Shown here: positions 8,436 to 15,768 of the stretch, piece by piece
Layout of the letters: each line of letters opens with the position of its first letter
How positions within the stretch are numbered: position 1 is the stretch's first letter
NCBI GenBank assembly: GCA_937941555.1
Contig: CALDHJ010000401.1
Location: forward strand, 1-17,017
DNA from: an uncultured Granulosicoccaceae bacterium
Lineage (GTDB): Bacteria > Pseudomonadota > Gammaproteobacteria > CALCKW01
Direction: 5' to 3'
Length of the DNA: 17,017 bases
Notes under the pieces: generated by a model
Seen by the model: the letters and a program-made list of their open reading frames with translations, nothing else
Told to the model about the DNA's origin: nothing
Database searches by the model: none
Program-made: the position numbers and the translations under genes

Positions 8436-9938
8436 ATGTGCGGCATCGTCGGCATCATTGGATGCAGTCCGGTAAACAACGACCTGTACGAGGGGCTGCT
8501 GTTACTTCAGCACCGCGGACAGGATGCTGCAGGTATCATGACCGGCGACACCGACGGTGTAGGCAAGGTCTATATCCGCCGCGGTGTGGGTTTGGTTCGC
8601 GATGTCTTCCGACAGGAACACATGGAGCGCCTGCGTGGCACCATGGGCATCGCCCACTGCCGTTACCCGACGGCAGGAACCAACTCGGGCACCGAAGCGC
8701 AGCCGATGTATGTCAATTCGCCCTACGGCATCGCGCTCGCGCACAACGGCAATCTGACCAATGCCGCCGAGTTGGGTGCCGAGCTCTACCGCAGCGATCT
8801 GCGACACATCAACACCCGGTCTGATTCGGAAGTGTTGCTCAACGTGTTCGCGCACGAGCTACACCAGCAAATCGACTCAACGCATTTAAACCACCAGCAA
8901 GTCTTCGCAGCAGTCGACTCGGTCCACGAACGTTGCCGCGGTGGTTTTGCGGTGGTGGCGATGATTGCCGGGCGTGGATTGTTGGCGTTTCGTGACCGCC
9001 ATGGCATTCGGCCGCTGGTGCTCGGCAAGCGGGTTGGCAGCGACGGTGAAGAGTATATGGTCGCGTCCGAAACCGTTGCGCTCAAGGGTCTGGGCTACAA
9101 ACCCGTGCGCGATCTCGAGCCGGGCGAGGCCATCTATATCGAAGCCAGTGGCGCCCTGCACAGCCACCGCGTGCCGACCAATATTCCGTTCACACCCTGT
9201 GTTTTCGAACACGTCTACTTTGCAAGGCCTGATTCCACGATCGACGGTATCTCCGTCTACCAGGCGCGCATGCGCATGGGGATCAAACTTGCAGAAAAGA
9301 TCGAGCGTGAATGGCAAGGGCACGACATCGATGTCGTGATCCCGATTCCGGAGTCGAGTCGAACTGCAGCCCTGGAACTCGCGCAGAAGTTGAACATTCC
9401 CTACCGCGAAGGCTTCGTCAAGAACCGCTACGTGGGGCGGACTTTCATCATGCCTGGTCAGCAGGTTCGACGAAAATCGGTTCGACAAAAGCTCAGCAGC
9501 ATCAACGAAGAATTCGCTGGTAAAAACGTACTGCTGGTAGACGATTCGATCGTGCGCGGCACGACGTCGGAGCAGATCATCGAAATGGCCCGCGAGGCGG
9601 GTGCGCGTCGCGTCTACATGGCCTCGGCCGCACCGCCGGTCAAGTTCCCGAATGTCTATGGCATCGACATGCCGACGCGTGAAGAGCTGATTGCCAACGA
9701 GCGCGATACCGATGACATCTGCCGCACCATCGCGGCCGACCGTCTGATTTTTCAGGACGTGGAGGATCTCATCGAGGCCGTTCGGGGCGAGAGCACTATC
9801 GAACAGTTTGAAACCTGTTGTTTCACCGGTGAGTACGTCACAGGTGATGTCGATGAGGCCTATTTCGATGCCCTGCGCAAACGCCGCAAAGACGGTTCAG
9901 ACGGCCAGGAGAAGGCCGAGTCGGTCGACATCGTCTGA
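8436..9938 (+). CDS. purF: Amidophosphoribosyltransferase
   Basis: Commits PRPP to purine synthesis: glutamine + PRPP gives 5-phosphoribosylamine. The 500-residue product starts MCGIVGIIG, so Cys2 becomes the N-terminal nucleophile of the Ntn glutaminase domain after Met removal. Further signatures are [33 protein letters not shown] and the PRPP-binding loop [13 protein letters not shown] (365-377). The length is typical of proteobacterial PurF. ATG 8436 follows cvpA by 24 bp with a short AAGG at 8422-8425. It is the last gene of the plus-strand run and converges on the minus-strand L,D-transpeptidase gene. Confidence 0.97.
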   Translation: MCGIVGIIGCSPVNNDLYEGLLLLQHRGQDAAGIMTGDTDGVGKVYIRRGVGLVRDVFRQEHMERLRGTMGIAHCRYPTAGTNSGTEAQPMYVNSPYGIALAHNGNLTNAAELGAELYRSDLRHINTRSDSEVLLNVFAHELHQQIDSTHLNHQQVFAAVDSVHERCRGGFAVVAMIAGRGLLAFRDRHGIRPLVLGKRVGSDGEEYMVASETVALKGLGYKPVRDLEPGEAIYIEASGALHSHRVPTNIPFTPCVFEHVYFARPDSTIDGISVYQARMRMGIKLAEKIEREWQGHDIDVVIPIPESSRTAALELAQKLNIPYREGFVKNRYVGRTFIMPGQQVRRKSVRQKLSSINEEFAGKNVLLVDDSIVRGTTSEQIIEMAREAGARRVYMASAAPPVKFPNVYGIDMPTREELIANERDTDDICRTIAADRLIFQDVEDLIEAVRGESTIEQFETCCFTGEYVTGDVDEAYFDALRKRRKDGSDGQEKAESVDIV

Positions 9939-9947
9939 GATATTTGC

Positions 9948-9963
9948 CCGCGCACTCGCGCGG
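9948..9963. terminator. Hairpin between convergent purF and L,D-transpeptidase genes
   Basis: CCGCGC, loop ACTC, GCGCGG (9948-9963) forms a perfect 6-bp GC stem in the 32-bp gap between two convergent stop codons. There is no T-tract on either strand, so it may act only weakly or with Rho, or protect the 3' ends. Confidence 0.4.
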
Positions 9964-9970
9964 ACTGGGA

Positions 9971-11290
9971 TCAACGACTGCCGGGGATAGCGCGATTGCG
10001 CGCGGGTGGGGCAGCGGCTTCGCGCGGCAGCGCGTTGGCCTCTACGGTCTGCACTGGCGTATTGCGCGGTCGCGGTGTGACGCGTTCGGTCTCCAATGTC
10101 AGCCTCCACGCGCCCTTGCGCAACGCCCAATACTGCGTTTTGACGCTCTTGTCCTCATAGCGGGTGGAGCGATAGTGCTGCTTGAAGCGCACCTCGGCGA
10201 CGGGAGTGCCATCGATGTCCTCGAACATCAGCATTTCACGCTCGGACATGTCGATTTCGATGGCGGCGTTGCGGCGAGCGATTTGACGTTTGCGCTGTTC
10301 GAAGCCGCGGCGCGTCAGCTGGTCGTTGCGAAACTCGGCGTCATGCAGAGACATGAACCTATCCATGTCGCCCTCGCTCCAACTGCGGCGCCAGAGCTCG
10401 AGCGTGTCGTGCAAGTCCTGGCGCATGCTGGCGAGGGTGCTCTGATCGACCCAGTTGATCGAGTCGACCATGATCACCGGGGTCGCGCCGGCCGTGCTCC
10501 AGGCGTTCAGGCTCGGCATCACGCGGTTGCTTATGACAACACACCCCATGGAATCTCGTGGTGGCCGGGCATAACTGTCGCGAGGCTGGCCGTGAATCCA
10601 GATGCCGTAACCGGTGCGCCCGTGGAATTTGTCCCAGGCGTTCGGGTAGTCCAGCGGCAACGCGCCGTGCCCGTAGAGTTCGGGCAATTCCTCATCGGGT
10701 AGAAACGGCTGTATTCGGTACAACCCGATCGGAGTGCGGTTGTCGCCTTCGCGTTCTTTGCCGGTACCGGACTTTCCAATCGTCACGTAGTGGTCGCCGT
10801 CGAGCTGCAGTTGCCCGGCGCGGTGCGAATAGAGGTACAGGCGATTCGCCGTGAGGTCGACCATGACAAGGGTGTCTGTGTGAGGGCCGAGCTCAAGCAG
10901 ATTGGCTGGCACGCGGTCGAGACTTTGCGCGATATTGCGTTGACCGGCGAAACGCTGCCTGGCCTCTTCAGCGAGCGCTGACAACCCGTCTCCGGGCACA
11001 TCGAATACGCTTTGTTGGCCGACCAATTGGGCCATGACATCCGCGCGCACGGCATGCGCCAGCTGAAAGGTCGGGTGCTCGTCGATCAAAGTGTCGAGCT
11101 GCAGCAAAGCGTCATTGAGCTGACCAGCCCGAAGCATTTCGAGTCCTGCAGCCAGGCTCGCCTCTGCAGGGTCACGCAATTCTCGGGCTTGCGGTTTGTT
11201 CTCCGCAGCCGCAACGTTCGGGGTGGTTAGCGCCAGACACAACACCGCCAGGGCTGGCATGAGTTTCAGAGGTCTGACAGGATTTTCCAT
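9971..11290 (-). CDS. Secreted L,D-transpeptidase-family protein (YkuD) with TPR-like and NTF2-like domains
   Basis: Probable peptidoglycan-modifying enzyme. The 439-residue protein has a signal peptide (about 1-29, cutting near VAAA/EN), a short TPR-like region (about 43-90), a YkuD catalytic domain (about 138-278) and a C-terminal NTF2-like domain (about 288-410). The catalytic pair is visible: His233 in GIWIHGQP and Cys250 in SMGCVVIS. YkuD enzymes form 3-3 cross-links, attach lipoproteins or trim tetrapeptides. The YkuD plus NTF2-like order resembles Helicobacter Csd6 and Campylobacter Pgp2, which are L,D-carboxypeptidases shaping the cell; whether this protein cross-links or trims cannot be told from sequence. 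The start ATG (11288-11290) lies inside the upstream gene (25-bp overlap, different frame) without a Shine-Dalgarno sequence, suggesting translational coupling. Confidence 0.88.
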   Translation of the reverse strand: MENPVRPLKLMPALAVLCLALTTPNVAAAENKPQARELRDPAEASLAAGLEMLRAGQLNDALLQLDTLIDEHPTFQLAHAVRADVMAQLVGQQSVFDVPGDGLSALAEEARQRFAGQRNIAQSLDRVPANLLELGPHTDTLVMVDLTANRLYLYSHRAGQLQLDGDHYVTIGKSGTGKEREGDNRTPIGLYRIQPFLPDEELPELYGHGALPLDYPNAWDKFHGRTGYGIWIHGQPRDSYARPPRDSMGCVVISNRVMPSLNAWSTAGATPVIMVDSINWVDQSTLASMRQDLHDTLELWRRSWSEGDMDRFMSLHDAEFRNDQLTRRGFEQRKRQIARRNAAIEIDMSEREMLMFEDIDGTPVAEVRFKQHYRSTRYEDKSVKTQYWALRKGAWRLTLETERVTPRPRNTPVQTVEANALPREAAAPPARNRAIPGSR

Positions 11291-12039
11291 TGGTTGCTGG
11301 CGTTTCGTTGCAACAGCACGTTGCGCACGCGTTGGGTATCTGATCGGGGGTCATGCAGGCTGAATGCCACCACACTCAGGGTGTCGTTCACGCGGAGCGC
11401 CTGGACGAGCTCTGCTCGCGGCGCATAGCGTGGCGAATCGGCAAATGCGCCCAACACTTCGAGTTGCCAGGCGGCGCGAGAGTTCCCGTTCGGCGGTGCA
11501 TAGGCCGGGGTGTAGAGCCCGAGGAAGCCGGCGGTATCACGGTCGCCGAGCGCGCGCCCGTAGTCGGACACGAAATCTGCAATGGCGGCCAGTTCTGTTG
11601 GCGAAGCGGCTGTCTCTTTCGGTGACGCTGTGTGCTTGGAGATCAACCAACGCAGTGCGGGTGTCGCGGGTTCGTCGGATTCGCCGAGCGCCTTGTTGAG
11701 CGATCTGGCCGCTTGAACGGCGCGCAGTGCCTTGACGTTCTCGAACGCCGCTGCCGCGACCGGGTGAGCTGCAATTGTGGCTTCGAACTTTGCGATAGCG
11801 CCGTCCAGATCGCCCTGGCGAGCCTTGAGTACGGCGAGATTGTGGTCGGCGATTCGGAACGTCTCGGACGCGGGCTCTGCCGTACTGAGCACGTCATCCA
11901 ATGCCGCCCTGGCGTCGCTCAATCTGCCAATTTCGTAGGCCTGCGTCGCCGACTCGAGTGTCGAGGCGTGGATCGAAAAAGACGTTAGAAAAGTCAGTAG
12001 ACACAGCGTGAACCACATCGGGAGGCGTCGCTTGGGCAT
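11266..12039 (-). CDS. Secreted TPR and NTF2-like domain protein, companion of the L,D-transpeptidase
   Basis: Hypothetical 257-residue protein. It has an N-terminal signal peptide (MPKRRLPMWFTLCLLTFLT..., cut near SIHA), a TPR-like part (about 20-100; repeated A..G/ALDD and GDLDGAIAKFE patterns), a linker and a C-terminal NTF2-like domain (about 145-257) ending WKILSDL. No catalytic motif is visible. In layout it looks like the downstream enzyme with the YkuD domain removed. The start is uncertain: GTG at 12072 would add 11 residues, ATG 12039 gives the cleanest signal peptide and ATG 12018 would lose the basic n-region. None has a clear Shine-Dalgarno sequence. Its 3' end overlaps the next gene by 25 bp, so they form one operon. 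I infer an accessory or substrate-binding role in cell-wall trimming, with low certainty. Confidence 0.78.
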   Translation of the reverse strand: MPKRRLPMWFTLCLLTFLTSFSIHASTLESATQAYEIGRLSDARAALDDVLSTAEPASETFRIADHNLAVLKARQGDLDGAIAKFEATIAAHPVAAAAFENVKALRAVQAARSLNKALGESDEPATPALRWLISKHTASPKETAASPTELAAIADFVSDYGRALGDRDTAGFLGLYTPAYAPPNGNSRAAWQLEVLGAFADSPRYAPRAELVQALRVNDTLSVVAFSLHDPRSDTQRVRNVLLQRNASNQWKILSDL

Positions 12040-12118
12040 GTAAACGGGCTTCAGGAAGGTGGCGAAGAGCACAGAGAGTAGGGCGTGGGCAGTTGTTCGG
12101 AAAGGTTTTTTTTGCCAA

Positions 12119-12126
12119 TCTATAGC
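12119..12126. promoter_or_regulatory. Candidate bidirectional promoter -10 (CTATAG core) between the L,D-transpeptidase operon and metZ
   Basis: The palindrome CTATAG (12120-12125) gives a plus-strand -10 TATAGC (12121-12126) and a minus-strand -10 TATAGA (12119-12124), each four of six consensus. On the plus strand the start would fall near 12133, exactly where the SAM-II-like aptamer begins. On the minus strand GTCAAA (12142-12147, 17-bp spacing) could be a weak -35, giving a leader of about 70 nt to ATG 12039. A run of eight T (12106-12113) lies next to it. The -35 elements are poor in both directions. Confidence 0.45.
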
Positions 12127-12133
12127 GGACTTG

Positions 12134-12184
12134 AGCGCCGATTTGACCTATCAGCTTGCGGGCGCGTGAGAAATGCCGCTAAAG
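12134..12184 (+). ncRNA. SAM-II (SAM-alpha, metA-motif) riboswitch aptamer upstream of metZ
   Basis: P1 is GCGCC (12135-12139) with GGCGC (12161-12165). It is followed by the conserved GATTTGACC (12140-12148), CTTGC (12155-12159), GTGAGAAATG (12166-12175) and the 3' motif GCTAAAG (12178-12184). The pseudoknot helix P2 forms between UUGCGG (12156-12161) and CCGCUAA (12176-12182), with U12180 unpaired; G12161 is shared with P1. The three U residues of GAUUU, the UU of UUGC, and the U and A residues of GCUAAA match the positions that contact SAM in the published SAM-II structure, as I remember it. SAM-II represses methionine-synthesis genes when SAM is high, which fits the next gene, metZ. The identification is by eye, from memory of the consensus. 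Confidence 0.85.
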
Positions 12185-12207
12185 CGACGCCTGAGCACCG
12201 TTTTCGA

Positions 12208-12274
12208 TTCTCCTGCTGTCGCGTTCCCTGCCACAGAACCGCTGAGTTGTGTGGCACTGGCCCACTTTGGAGAG
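12208..12274 (+). promoter_or_regulatory. Possible expression platform of the metZ leader: hairpin and anti-Shine-Dalgarno
   Basis: Between the aptamer and metZ, TGCCACA (12229-12235) pairs perfectly with TGTGGCA (12250-12256), and AAC (12237-12239) with GTT (12246-12248) inside it. Outside this hairpin, TTCTCC (12208-12213) is complementary to the metZ Shine-Dalgarno GGAGAG (12269-12274; one G-U pair). The pair would close around the hairpin and hide the ribosome site. No T-tract terminator is seen, so control at translation is more likely. How it would communicate with the aptamer is not evident. Confidence 0.35.
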
Positions 12275-12280
12275 TGATTG

Positions 12281-13480
12281 ATGACGGACAATTCCGGTTT
12301 GAATCCCCACGCCTGGCGTGCCGAGACGCTGGCCCTTCGTGCGGCCCCGCTGCGCACGGAAGAGCGAGAACACAGCGAGGCCATTTTCCCGACATCGAGC
12401 TTCGTCTTTGACGGAGCGGCCGATGCCGCTGAGCACTTCTCGTCTGGCGGCGTCGACGACAATGTCTACTCGCGGTTCACCAACCCCACCGTTCGCGCTT
12501 TCCAGCAGCGCCTGGCCGCACTTGAAGGTGGCGAAGCCTGTATCGCCACGTCCTCCGGCATGGCGGCGATCATGACGCTGTGTCTGGGTGTCCTCAAGCA
12601 GGGTGATCATGTGCTGGCCGCACAAGGCATGTTCGGATCGACAACGGCTCAGCTCACGCGTTACATGCCGCGCTGGGGGATCGACGTCGATCTGGTGCCG
12701 CTGGCCGATGCCGAGGCCTGGCGTGCAGCAATGCGGCCGAACACCCGCCTGCTCATTGTCGAAACGCCGACGAACCCCATGATGGAAGCAGCCGACATCG
12801 CGGCGCTGAGCGACATCGCTCACTCAGGCGGCGCATTGCTGGCTGTGGACAATTGTTTTTGCACGCCAGCTTTGCAACAGCCGCTTGCCCTCGGGGCCGA
12901 TGTGGTGCTCCATTCGGCGACCAAATACCTCGATGGCCAGGGCCGCTGTGTCGGCGGGGCGGTGGTAGGGCGCCACGACCTCATCGACACAGAGCTGTTC
13001 GGATTCATGCGCAGTTTCGGCGCGTGCATGAGCCCTTTCAACGCCTGGGTGTTTCTCAAGGGCCTCGAGACCTTGCCACTGCGCATGCGTCAGCACTGTG
13101 AGAACGCCACGGCACTCGCCAACTGGCTGGTATCTCACGACAGTGTTGAACAAGCGATCTATCCCGGATTGCCGGAGCATCCACAACATGCGTTGATCGC
13201 CCGGCAGCAACTCGCGTCCGGCGGCATGGTGTCTTTCGTAGTGCGTGGTGGACAAGCGGCGGCGTGGCGGGTCATAGACCGCGTCAAGCTGATGTCGGTA
13301 ACCGGCAACCTCGGGGACGCGCGAACGACGATCACACACCCGGCGACCACCACGCACGCGCGCCTCAGCGATGAACAACGTGCGCAGGCCGGCATTGTGG
13401 GTGGCTTGCTGCGGGTATCGGTCGGACTCGAGCACCCGGATGACATCCGCGCTGATATCGAGCAGGCCCTTGCCGGGTGA
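12281..13480 (+). CDS. metZ: O-succinylhomoserine sulfhydrylase
   Basis: PLP enzyme of the Cys/Met-metabolism family that makes homocysteine directly from O-succinylhomoserine and sulfide. The 399-residue product shows SRFTNPTVRAFQQRLAALEG, ATSSGMAAIM, the Asp-containing VDNCFCTPALQQPLALGAD, and the PLP Lys at residue 215 in HSATKYLDGQGRCVGG. SATKY(L/I)DGQGR is characteristic of MetZ rather than MetB. ATG 12281 is chosen because GGAGAG (12269-12274) is well spaced; the TTG at 12278 would add one residue, and an in-frame TGA at 12275 rules out anything longer. A SAM-II-like riboswitch lies in its leader, so SAM feedback is likely. In Pseudomonas metZ follows purF directly; here two minus-strand genes separate them. 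Confidence 0.95.
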   Translation: MTDNSGLNPHAWRAETLALRAAPLRTEEREHSEAIFPTSSFVFDGAADAAEHFSSGGVDDNVYSRFTNPTVRAFQQRLAALEGGEACIATSSGMAAIMTLCLGVLKQGDHVLAAQGMFGSTTAQLTRYMPRWGIDVDLVPLADAEAWRAAMRPNTRLLIVETPTNPMMEAADIAALSDIAHSGGALLAVDNCFCTPALQQPLALGADVVLHSATKYLDGQGRCVGGAVVGRHDLIDTELFGFMRSFGACMSPFNAWVFLKGLETLPLRMRQHCENATALANWLVSHDSVEQAIYPGLPEHPQHALIARQQLASGGMVSFVVRGGQAAAWRVIDRVKLMSVTGNLGDARTTITHPATTTHARLSDEQRAQAGIVGGLLRVSVGLEHPDDIRADIEQALAG

Positions 13481-13562
13481 CAGTCCGCTGAGATTGCCGA
13501 GCTGAGAACGGTTTGGCTGCTGAGCGCGGAATCGGGTATTTTCCGGGCAGAATTACCAAATT

Positions 13563-13619
13563 GTGACTGCGCTGCCGGAACACCAAAGGCCTTCACGCAG
13601 CGGCCGCTATAGCGGTCAC
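13563..13619 (+). other. Possible structured RNA (three-way junction) in the metZ-glycosyltransferase gap
   Basis: In the 171-bp gap 13481-13651, GTGAC (13563-13567) can pair with GTCAC (13615-13619). It would enclose CGCTGC/GCAGCG (13570-13575 with 13597-13602) and a hairpin CCGC-TATA-GCGG (13604-13615, a perfect 12-bp palindrome). G13615 is shared by two helices. I recognise no known RNA family. GC-rich DNA often shows such pairings by chance. I see no clear promoter or T-tract terminator in the gap. Confidence 0.3.
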
Positions 13620-13651
13620 GGATCTCTTTCTCGCGCGCAGCGCTCAAGCCG

Positions 13652-15022
13652 ATGTCAAACAAAGTCCCTTCCGATTCGCTCAAGCGTGTGTTCCTTCTGA
13701 GCTTTCTGATCGTCTGCACCTGCGGATTGGCCATGTACCTCATTCCCACTGTCATGTTGGGGATGACGATCGAGTTCACCGGACCGCGCCACGACGGCTA
13801 TCTCGAACTGGCAACCATGCTCGCCAGTGGCGAGGGCTTCCGATTCGAACCGGGCGGTGATCCGGTTATGCACCGACCGCCTCTGTACCCGATCCTGTTG
13901 ATTCCGGCGACTTTTTTCCCGGTTGGCTGGCAGGAAATGGCTGTCATCAGCCTGAACAGTGTGCTTGCTGGCATCAGTTGCATGATGTTGATGCTCTTGT
14001 CGATCCGGCTCTTCGGTTCTCACCGGGTGGGCTACACCGCAGTGGCGCTCTACCTGGTCAGCCCTTGGTTGTATCGGTTGGTGTCCTTGCCACACACGGC
14101 ACTGCTGCAGTCGACGTTGTATCTGGCATCGGCAGTCTTGTTGATGAGCATGGTATTCGGTGACCGACACGGCCAGCCGCTCAAATCCGTCCGGTTTCGC
14201 CGCGCGGCGCTTGCCTATGGCGCAGTAGGCGGTCTGCTGACCCTGACACACGGCGTCGGCTTTCTGGTGTTCGGTGTCACGTGGTTCGCGTTGACTGTCT
14301 ATGTGGCCCTGATCGCGCCGCGGTCCACCCGGTCTGGCCGTGCCACCGCGATGCTCGCATCAGCGTGTCTGGCGGGTGTTATAGCGGCCCCTTGGGTGAT
14401 TCGCAATGCGCTCGTTCTGCCCGTAACGGTGCCGGTTACAACGGGGGCGAGTTTCAACTATTTCATGGGCAATGTGTATTGGAATCTCGGCGGTCACGAC
14501 AACGACATCGAGCGCTCCCTGCAGGACAACGCCTTGCGCGCTGGTGGTGTGGACAAGGCGGCTTCAGATGCCATGCGCTTCTGGGGCGTGATGGACCCGA
14601 CGGATGAATCCGCGTTGGCGACCAGCATGCGGGAACACATGTTGGCCAACCCGATGACGGTGTTGGAAAAATCGCTGTGGTCGCTGGCTGACAACTTCGT
14701 ACCACTTACGCATCTCGTGTACTGTCAGTTTCGCGAAGCCGCCAGTTGTGCAGGCAGCAATGTTGTCAGCCGCCTGCACCAGTTCGGGCTGAGCTTGTAT
14801 TATCTGGCATTGATTGCGCTGGCGACAGTGGCCGTGGTGCGAGGGCGTCAGCGCGGGCCTGCGCTGGTGATGTTTGCACTGGGTGGGCTACACATCGGGC
14901 CCTATTTGCCGCTGGGTCAATGGGCTCCACACGGCATCTACGGTCTCAGCGCCGTGTTGTTGCTGATCGTCTTTTCAGCGGCGTCGCTGTTGCAAGTGCC
15001 GCCCAGATCGGGCGGTCACTGA
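13652..15022 (+). CDS. GT39/ArnT-like membrane glycosyltransferase, substrate unknown
   Basis: The 456-residue integral membrane protein has about 10-11 hydrophobic segments. Its first extracytoplasmic loop carries HDGY (47-50), probably with the metal/acceptor-binding Asp48 of GT-C enzymes, then the ArnT/GT39-like pattern ASGEGFRFEPGG and HRPPLYPILL (74-83). A later PWVIRN and a larger soluble loop (roughly 270-360) also suit the family. Such enzymes move a sugar from a polyprenyl-phosphate donor to lipid A, protein or another acceptor at the outer face of the inner membrane. Neither donor nor acceptor can be deduced, and no glycan cluster surrounds it. ATG 13652 has no strong Shine-Dalgarno sequence. 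It converges with yciB, with 13 bp between stops. Confidence 0.8.
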   Translation: MSNKVPSDSLKRVFLLSFLIVCTCGLAMYLIPTVMLGMTIEFTGPRHDGYLELATMLASGEGFRFEPGGDPVMHRPPLYPILLIPATFFPVGWQEMAVISLNSVLAGISCMMLMLLSIRLFGSHRVGYTAVALYLVSPWLYRLVSLPHTALLQSTLYLASAVLLMSMVFGDRHGQPLKSVRFRRAALAYGAVGGLLTLTHGVGFLVFGVTWFALTVYVALIAPRSTRSGRATAMLASACLAGVIAAPWVIRNALVLPVTVPVTTGASFNYFMGNVYWNLGGHDNDIERSLQDNALRAGGVDKAASDAMRFWGVMDPTDESALATSMREHMLANPMTVLEKSLWSLADNFVPLTHLVYCQFREAASCAGSNVVSRLHQFGLSLYYLALIALATVAVVRGRQRGPALVMFALGGLHIGPYLPLGQWAPHGIYGLSAVLLLIVFSAASLLQVPPRSGGH

Positions 15023-15035
15023 AAGCCGCCGTACT

Positions 15036-15740
15036 TCAGGAGTCGCCTCGCGGGGGCTCTGACGGTGGCGTATCGCCTTCAGCTGCATCGTCGTCTTCTT
15101 CGATATGTCGACCGAGGTAGAGCGCCTGGCCGAGGATGAAGACGACGGTCAGGCCGAGCAGACCGAACAGCTTGAAATTGACCCAGAAGGCTTCTCGCTC
15201 GGCAGCGGTTTGGCACAACGCGAGCGCCTCACCGGTGAAATCCGCCTCACAATCAAAGGGGTCGAGTTGCTCGGCTGAGACGGTTGGCACCGCGGCGCGC
15301 AAAGCGTCCTCAGCATTGAGGTAGTGCTTGGCCACAACCAGGTTGGCGAAACCGCTGAGCACGAAAAAGCCGACCCAGATCCAGTTCAGGCGTGACCAGA
15401 CCACGCTTGGCAAGCTGAGTTGGCCGTCCAGCAGACGTTGCACGAGTGGCTTGCCGAGTAGTGAGCTGCCGAGAAAGACTGCTCCGAATAGCCAGTTGAT
15501 CAGGGTGGGCTTCCACATCACGAAGGCCTTGTCCTGCAACCACAACGTCAGGCCGCCCATCACACTGATCACCGCCAGCGACACCAAGTGCATGCGTTCG
15601 ATCTTGCGGTGTTTGATCCAGCCGATAGCGACCATCACCACAGAGGCCACAATCGCCACGGCCGTGGCGGCGTAGATGCCGTAGAGCTTGTAGGCCACAA
15701 AGAACAGGACGATGGGGAGAAAGTCGTAGAGGAGCTTCAT
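15036..15740 (-). CDS. yciB: YciB/IspZ-type inner-membrane septation protein A, with an extra loop
   Basis: Inner-membrane protein linked to cell envelope synthesis and division (YciB in E. coli, septation protein A elsewhere). The 234-residue product begins with the family N-terminus MKLLYDFLPIVLFFVAYKLY and has KPTLINWLFGAVFL, LNWIWVGFFVLSGFANL and WVNFKLFGLLGLTVVF. I chose the ATG at 15738-15740 because it starts the conserved protein; the frame stays open to an ATG at 15977, but that would add 79 non-conserved residues over the yciO start. Two features are odd. About 45 residues (about 137-184, with C164 and C176) are inserted before the last helix, where most YciB proteins have a short loop, and the C-terminus is an acidic tail. 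The usual length is about 180. Confidence 0.92.
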   Translation of the reverse strand: MKLLYDFLPIVLFFVAYKLYGIYAATAVAIVASVVMVAIGWIKHRKIERMHLVSLAVISVMGGLTLWLQDKAFVMWKPTLINWLFGAVFLGSSLLGKPLVQRLLDGQLSLPSVVWSRLNWIWVGFFVLSGFANLVVAKHYLNAEDALRAAVPTVSAEQLDPFDCEADFTGEALALCQTAAEREAFWVNFKLFGLLGLTVVFILGQALYLGRHIEEDDDAAEGDTPPSEPPRGDS

Positions 15741-15768
15741 GCGTAGAGCGGATTGTGAGAGGTGTCTA

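Noticed and set aside
12106..12113. Run of eight T as a terminator
   Set aside because: No GC-rich stem precedes it on the plus strand; it lies in the divergent promoter region, where A/T tracts are usual.
15011..15030. GGCGG/CCGCC hairpin between the glycosyltransferase and yciB stops as a bidirectional terminator
   Set aside because: Only five pairs with a ten-base loop and no T-tract on either side; may be chance in GC-rich sequence.
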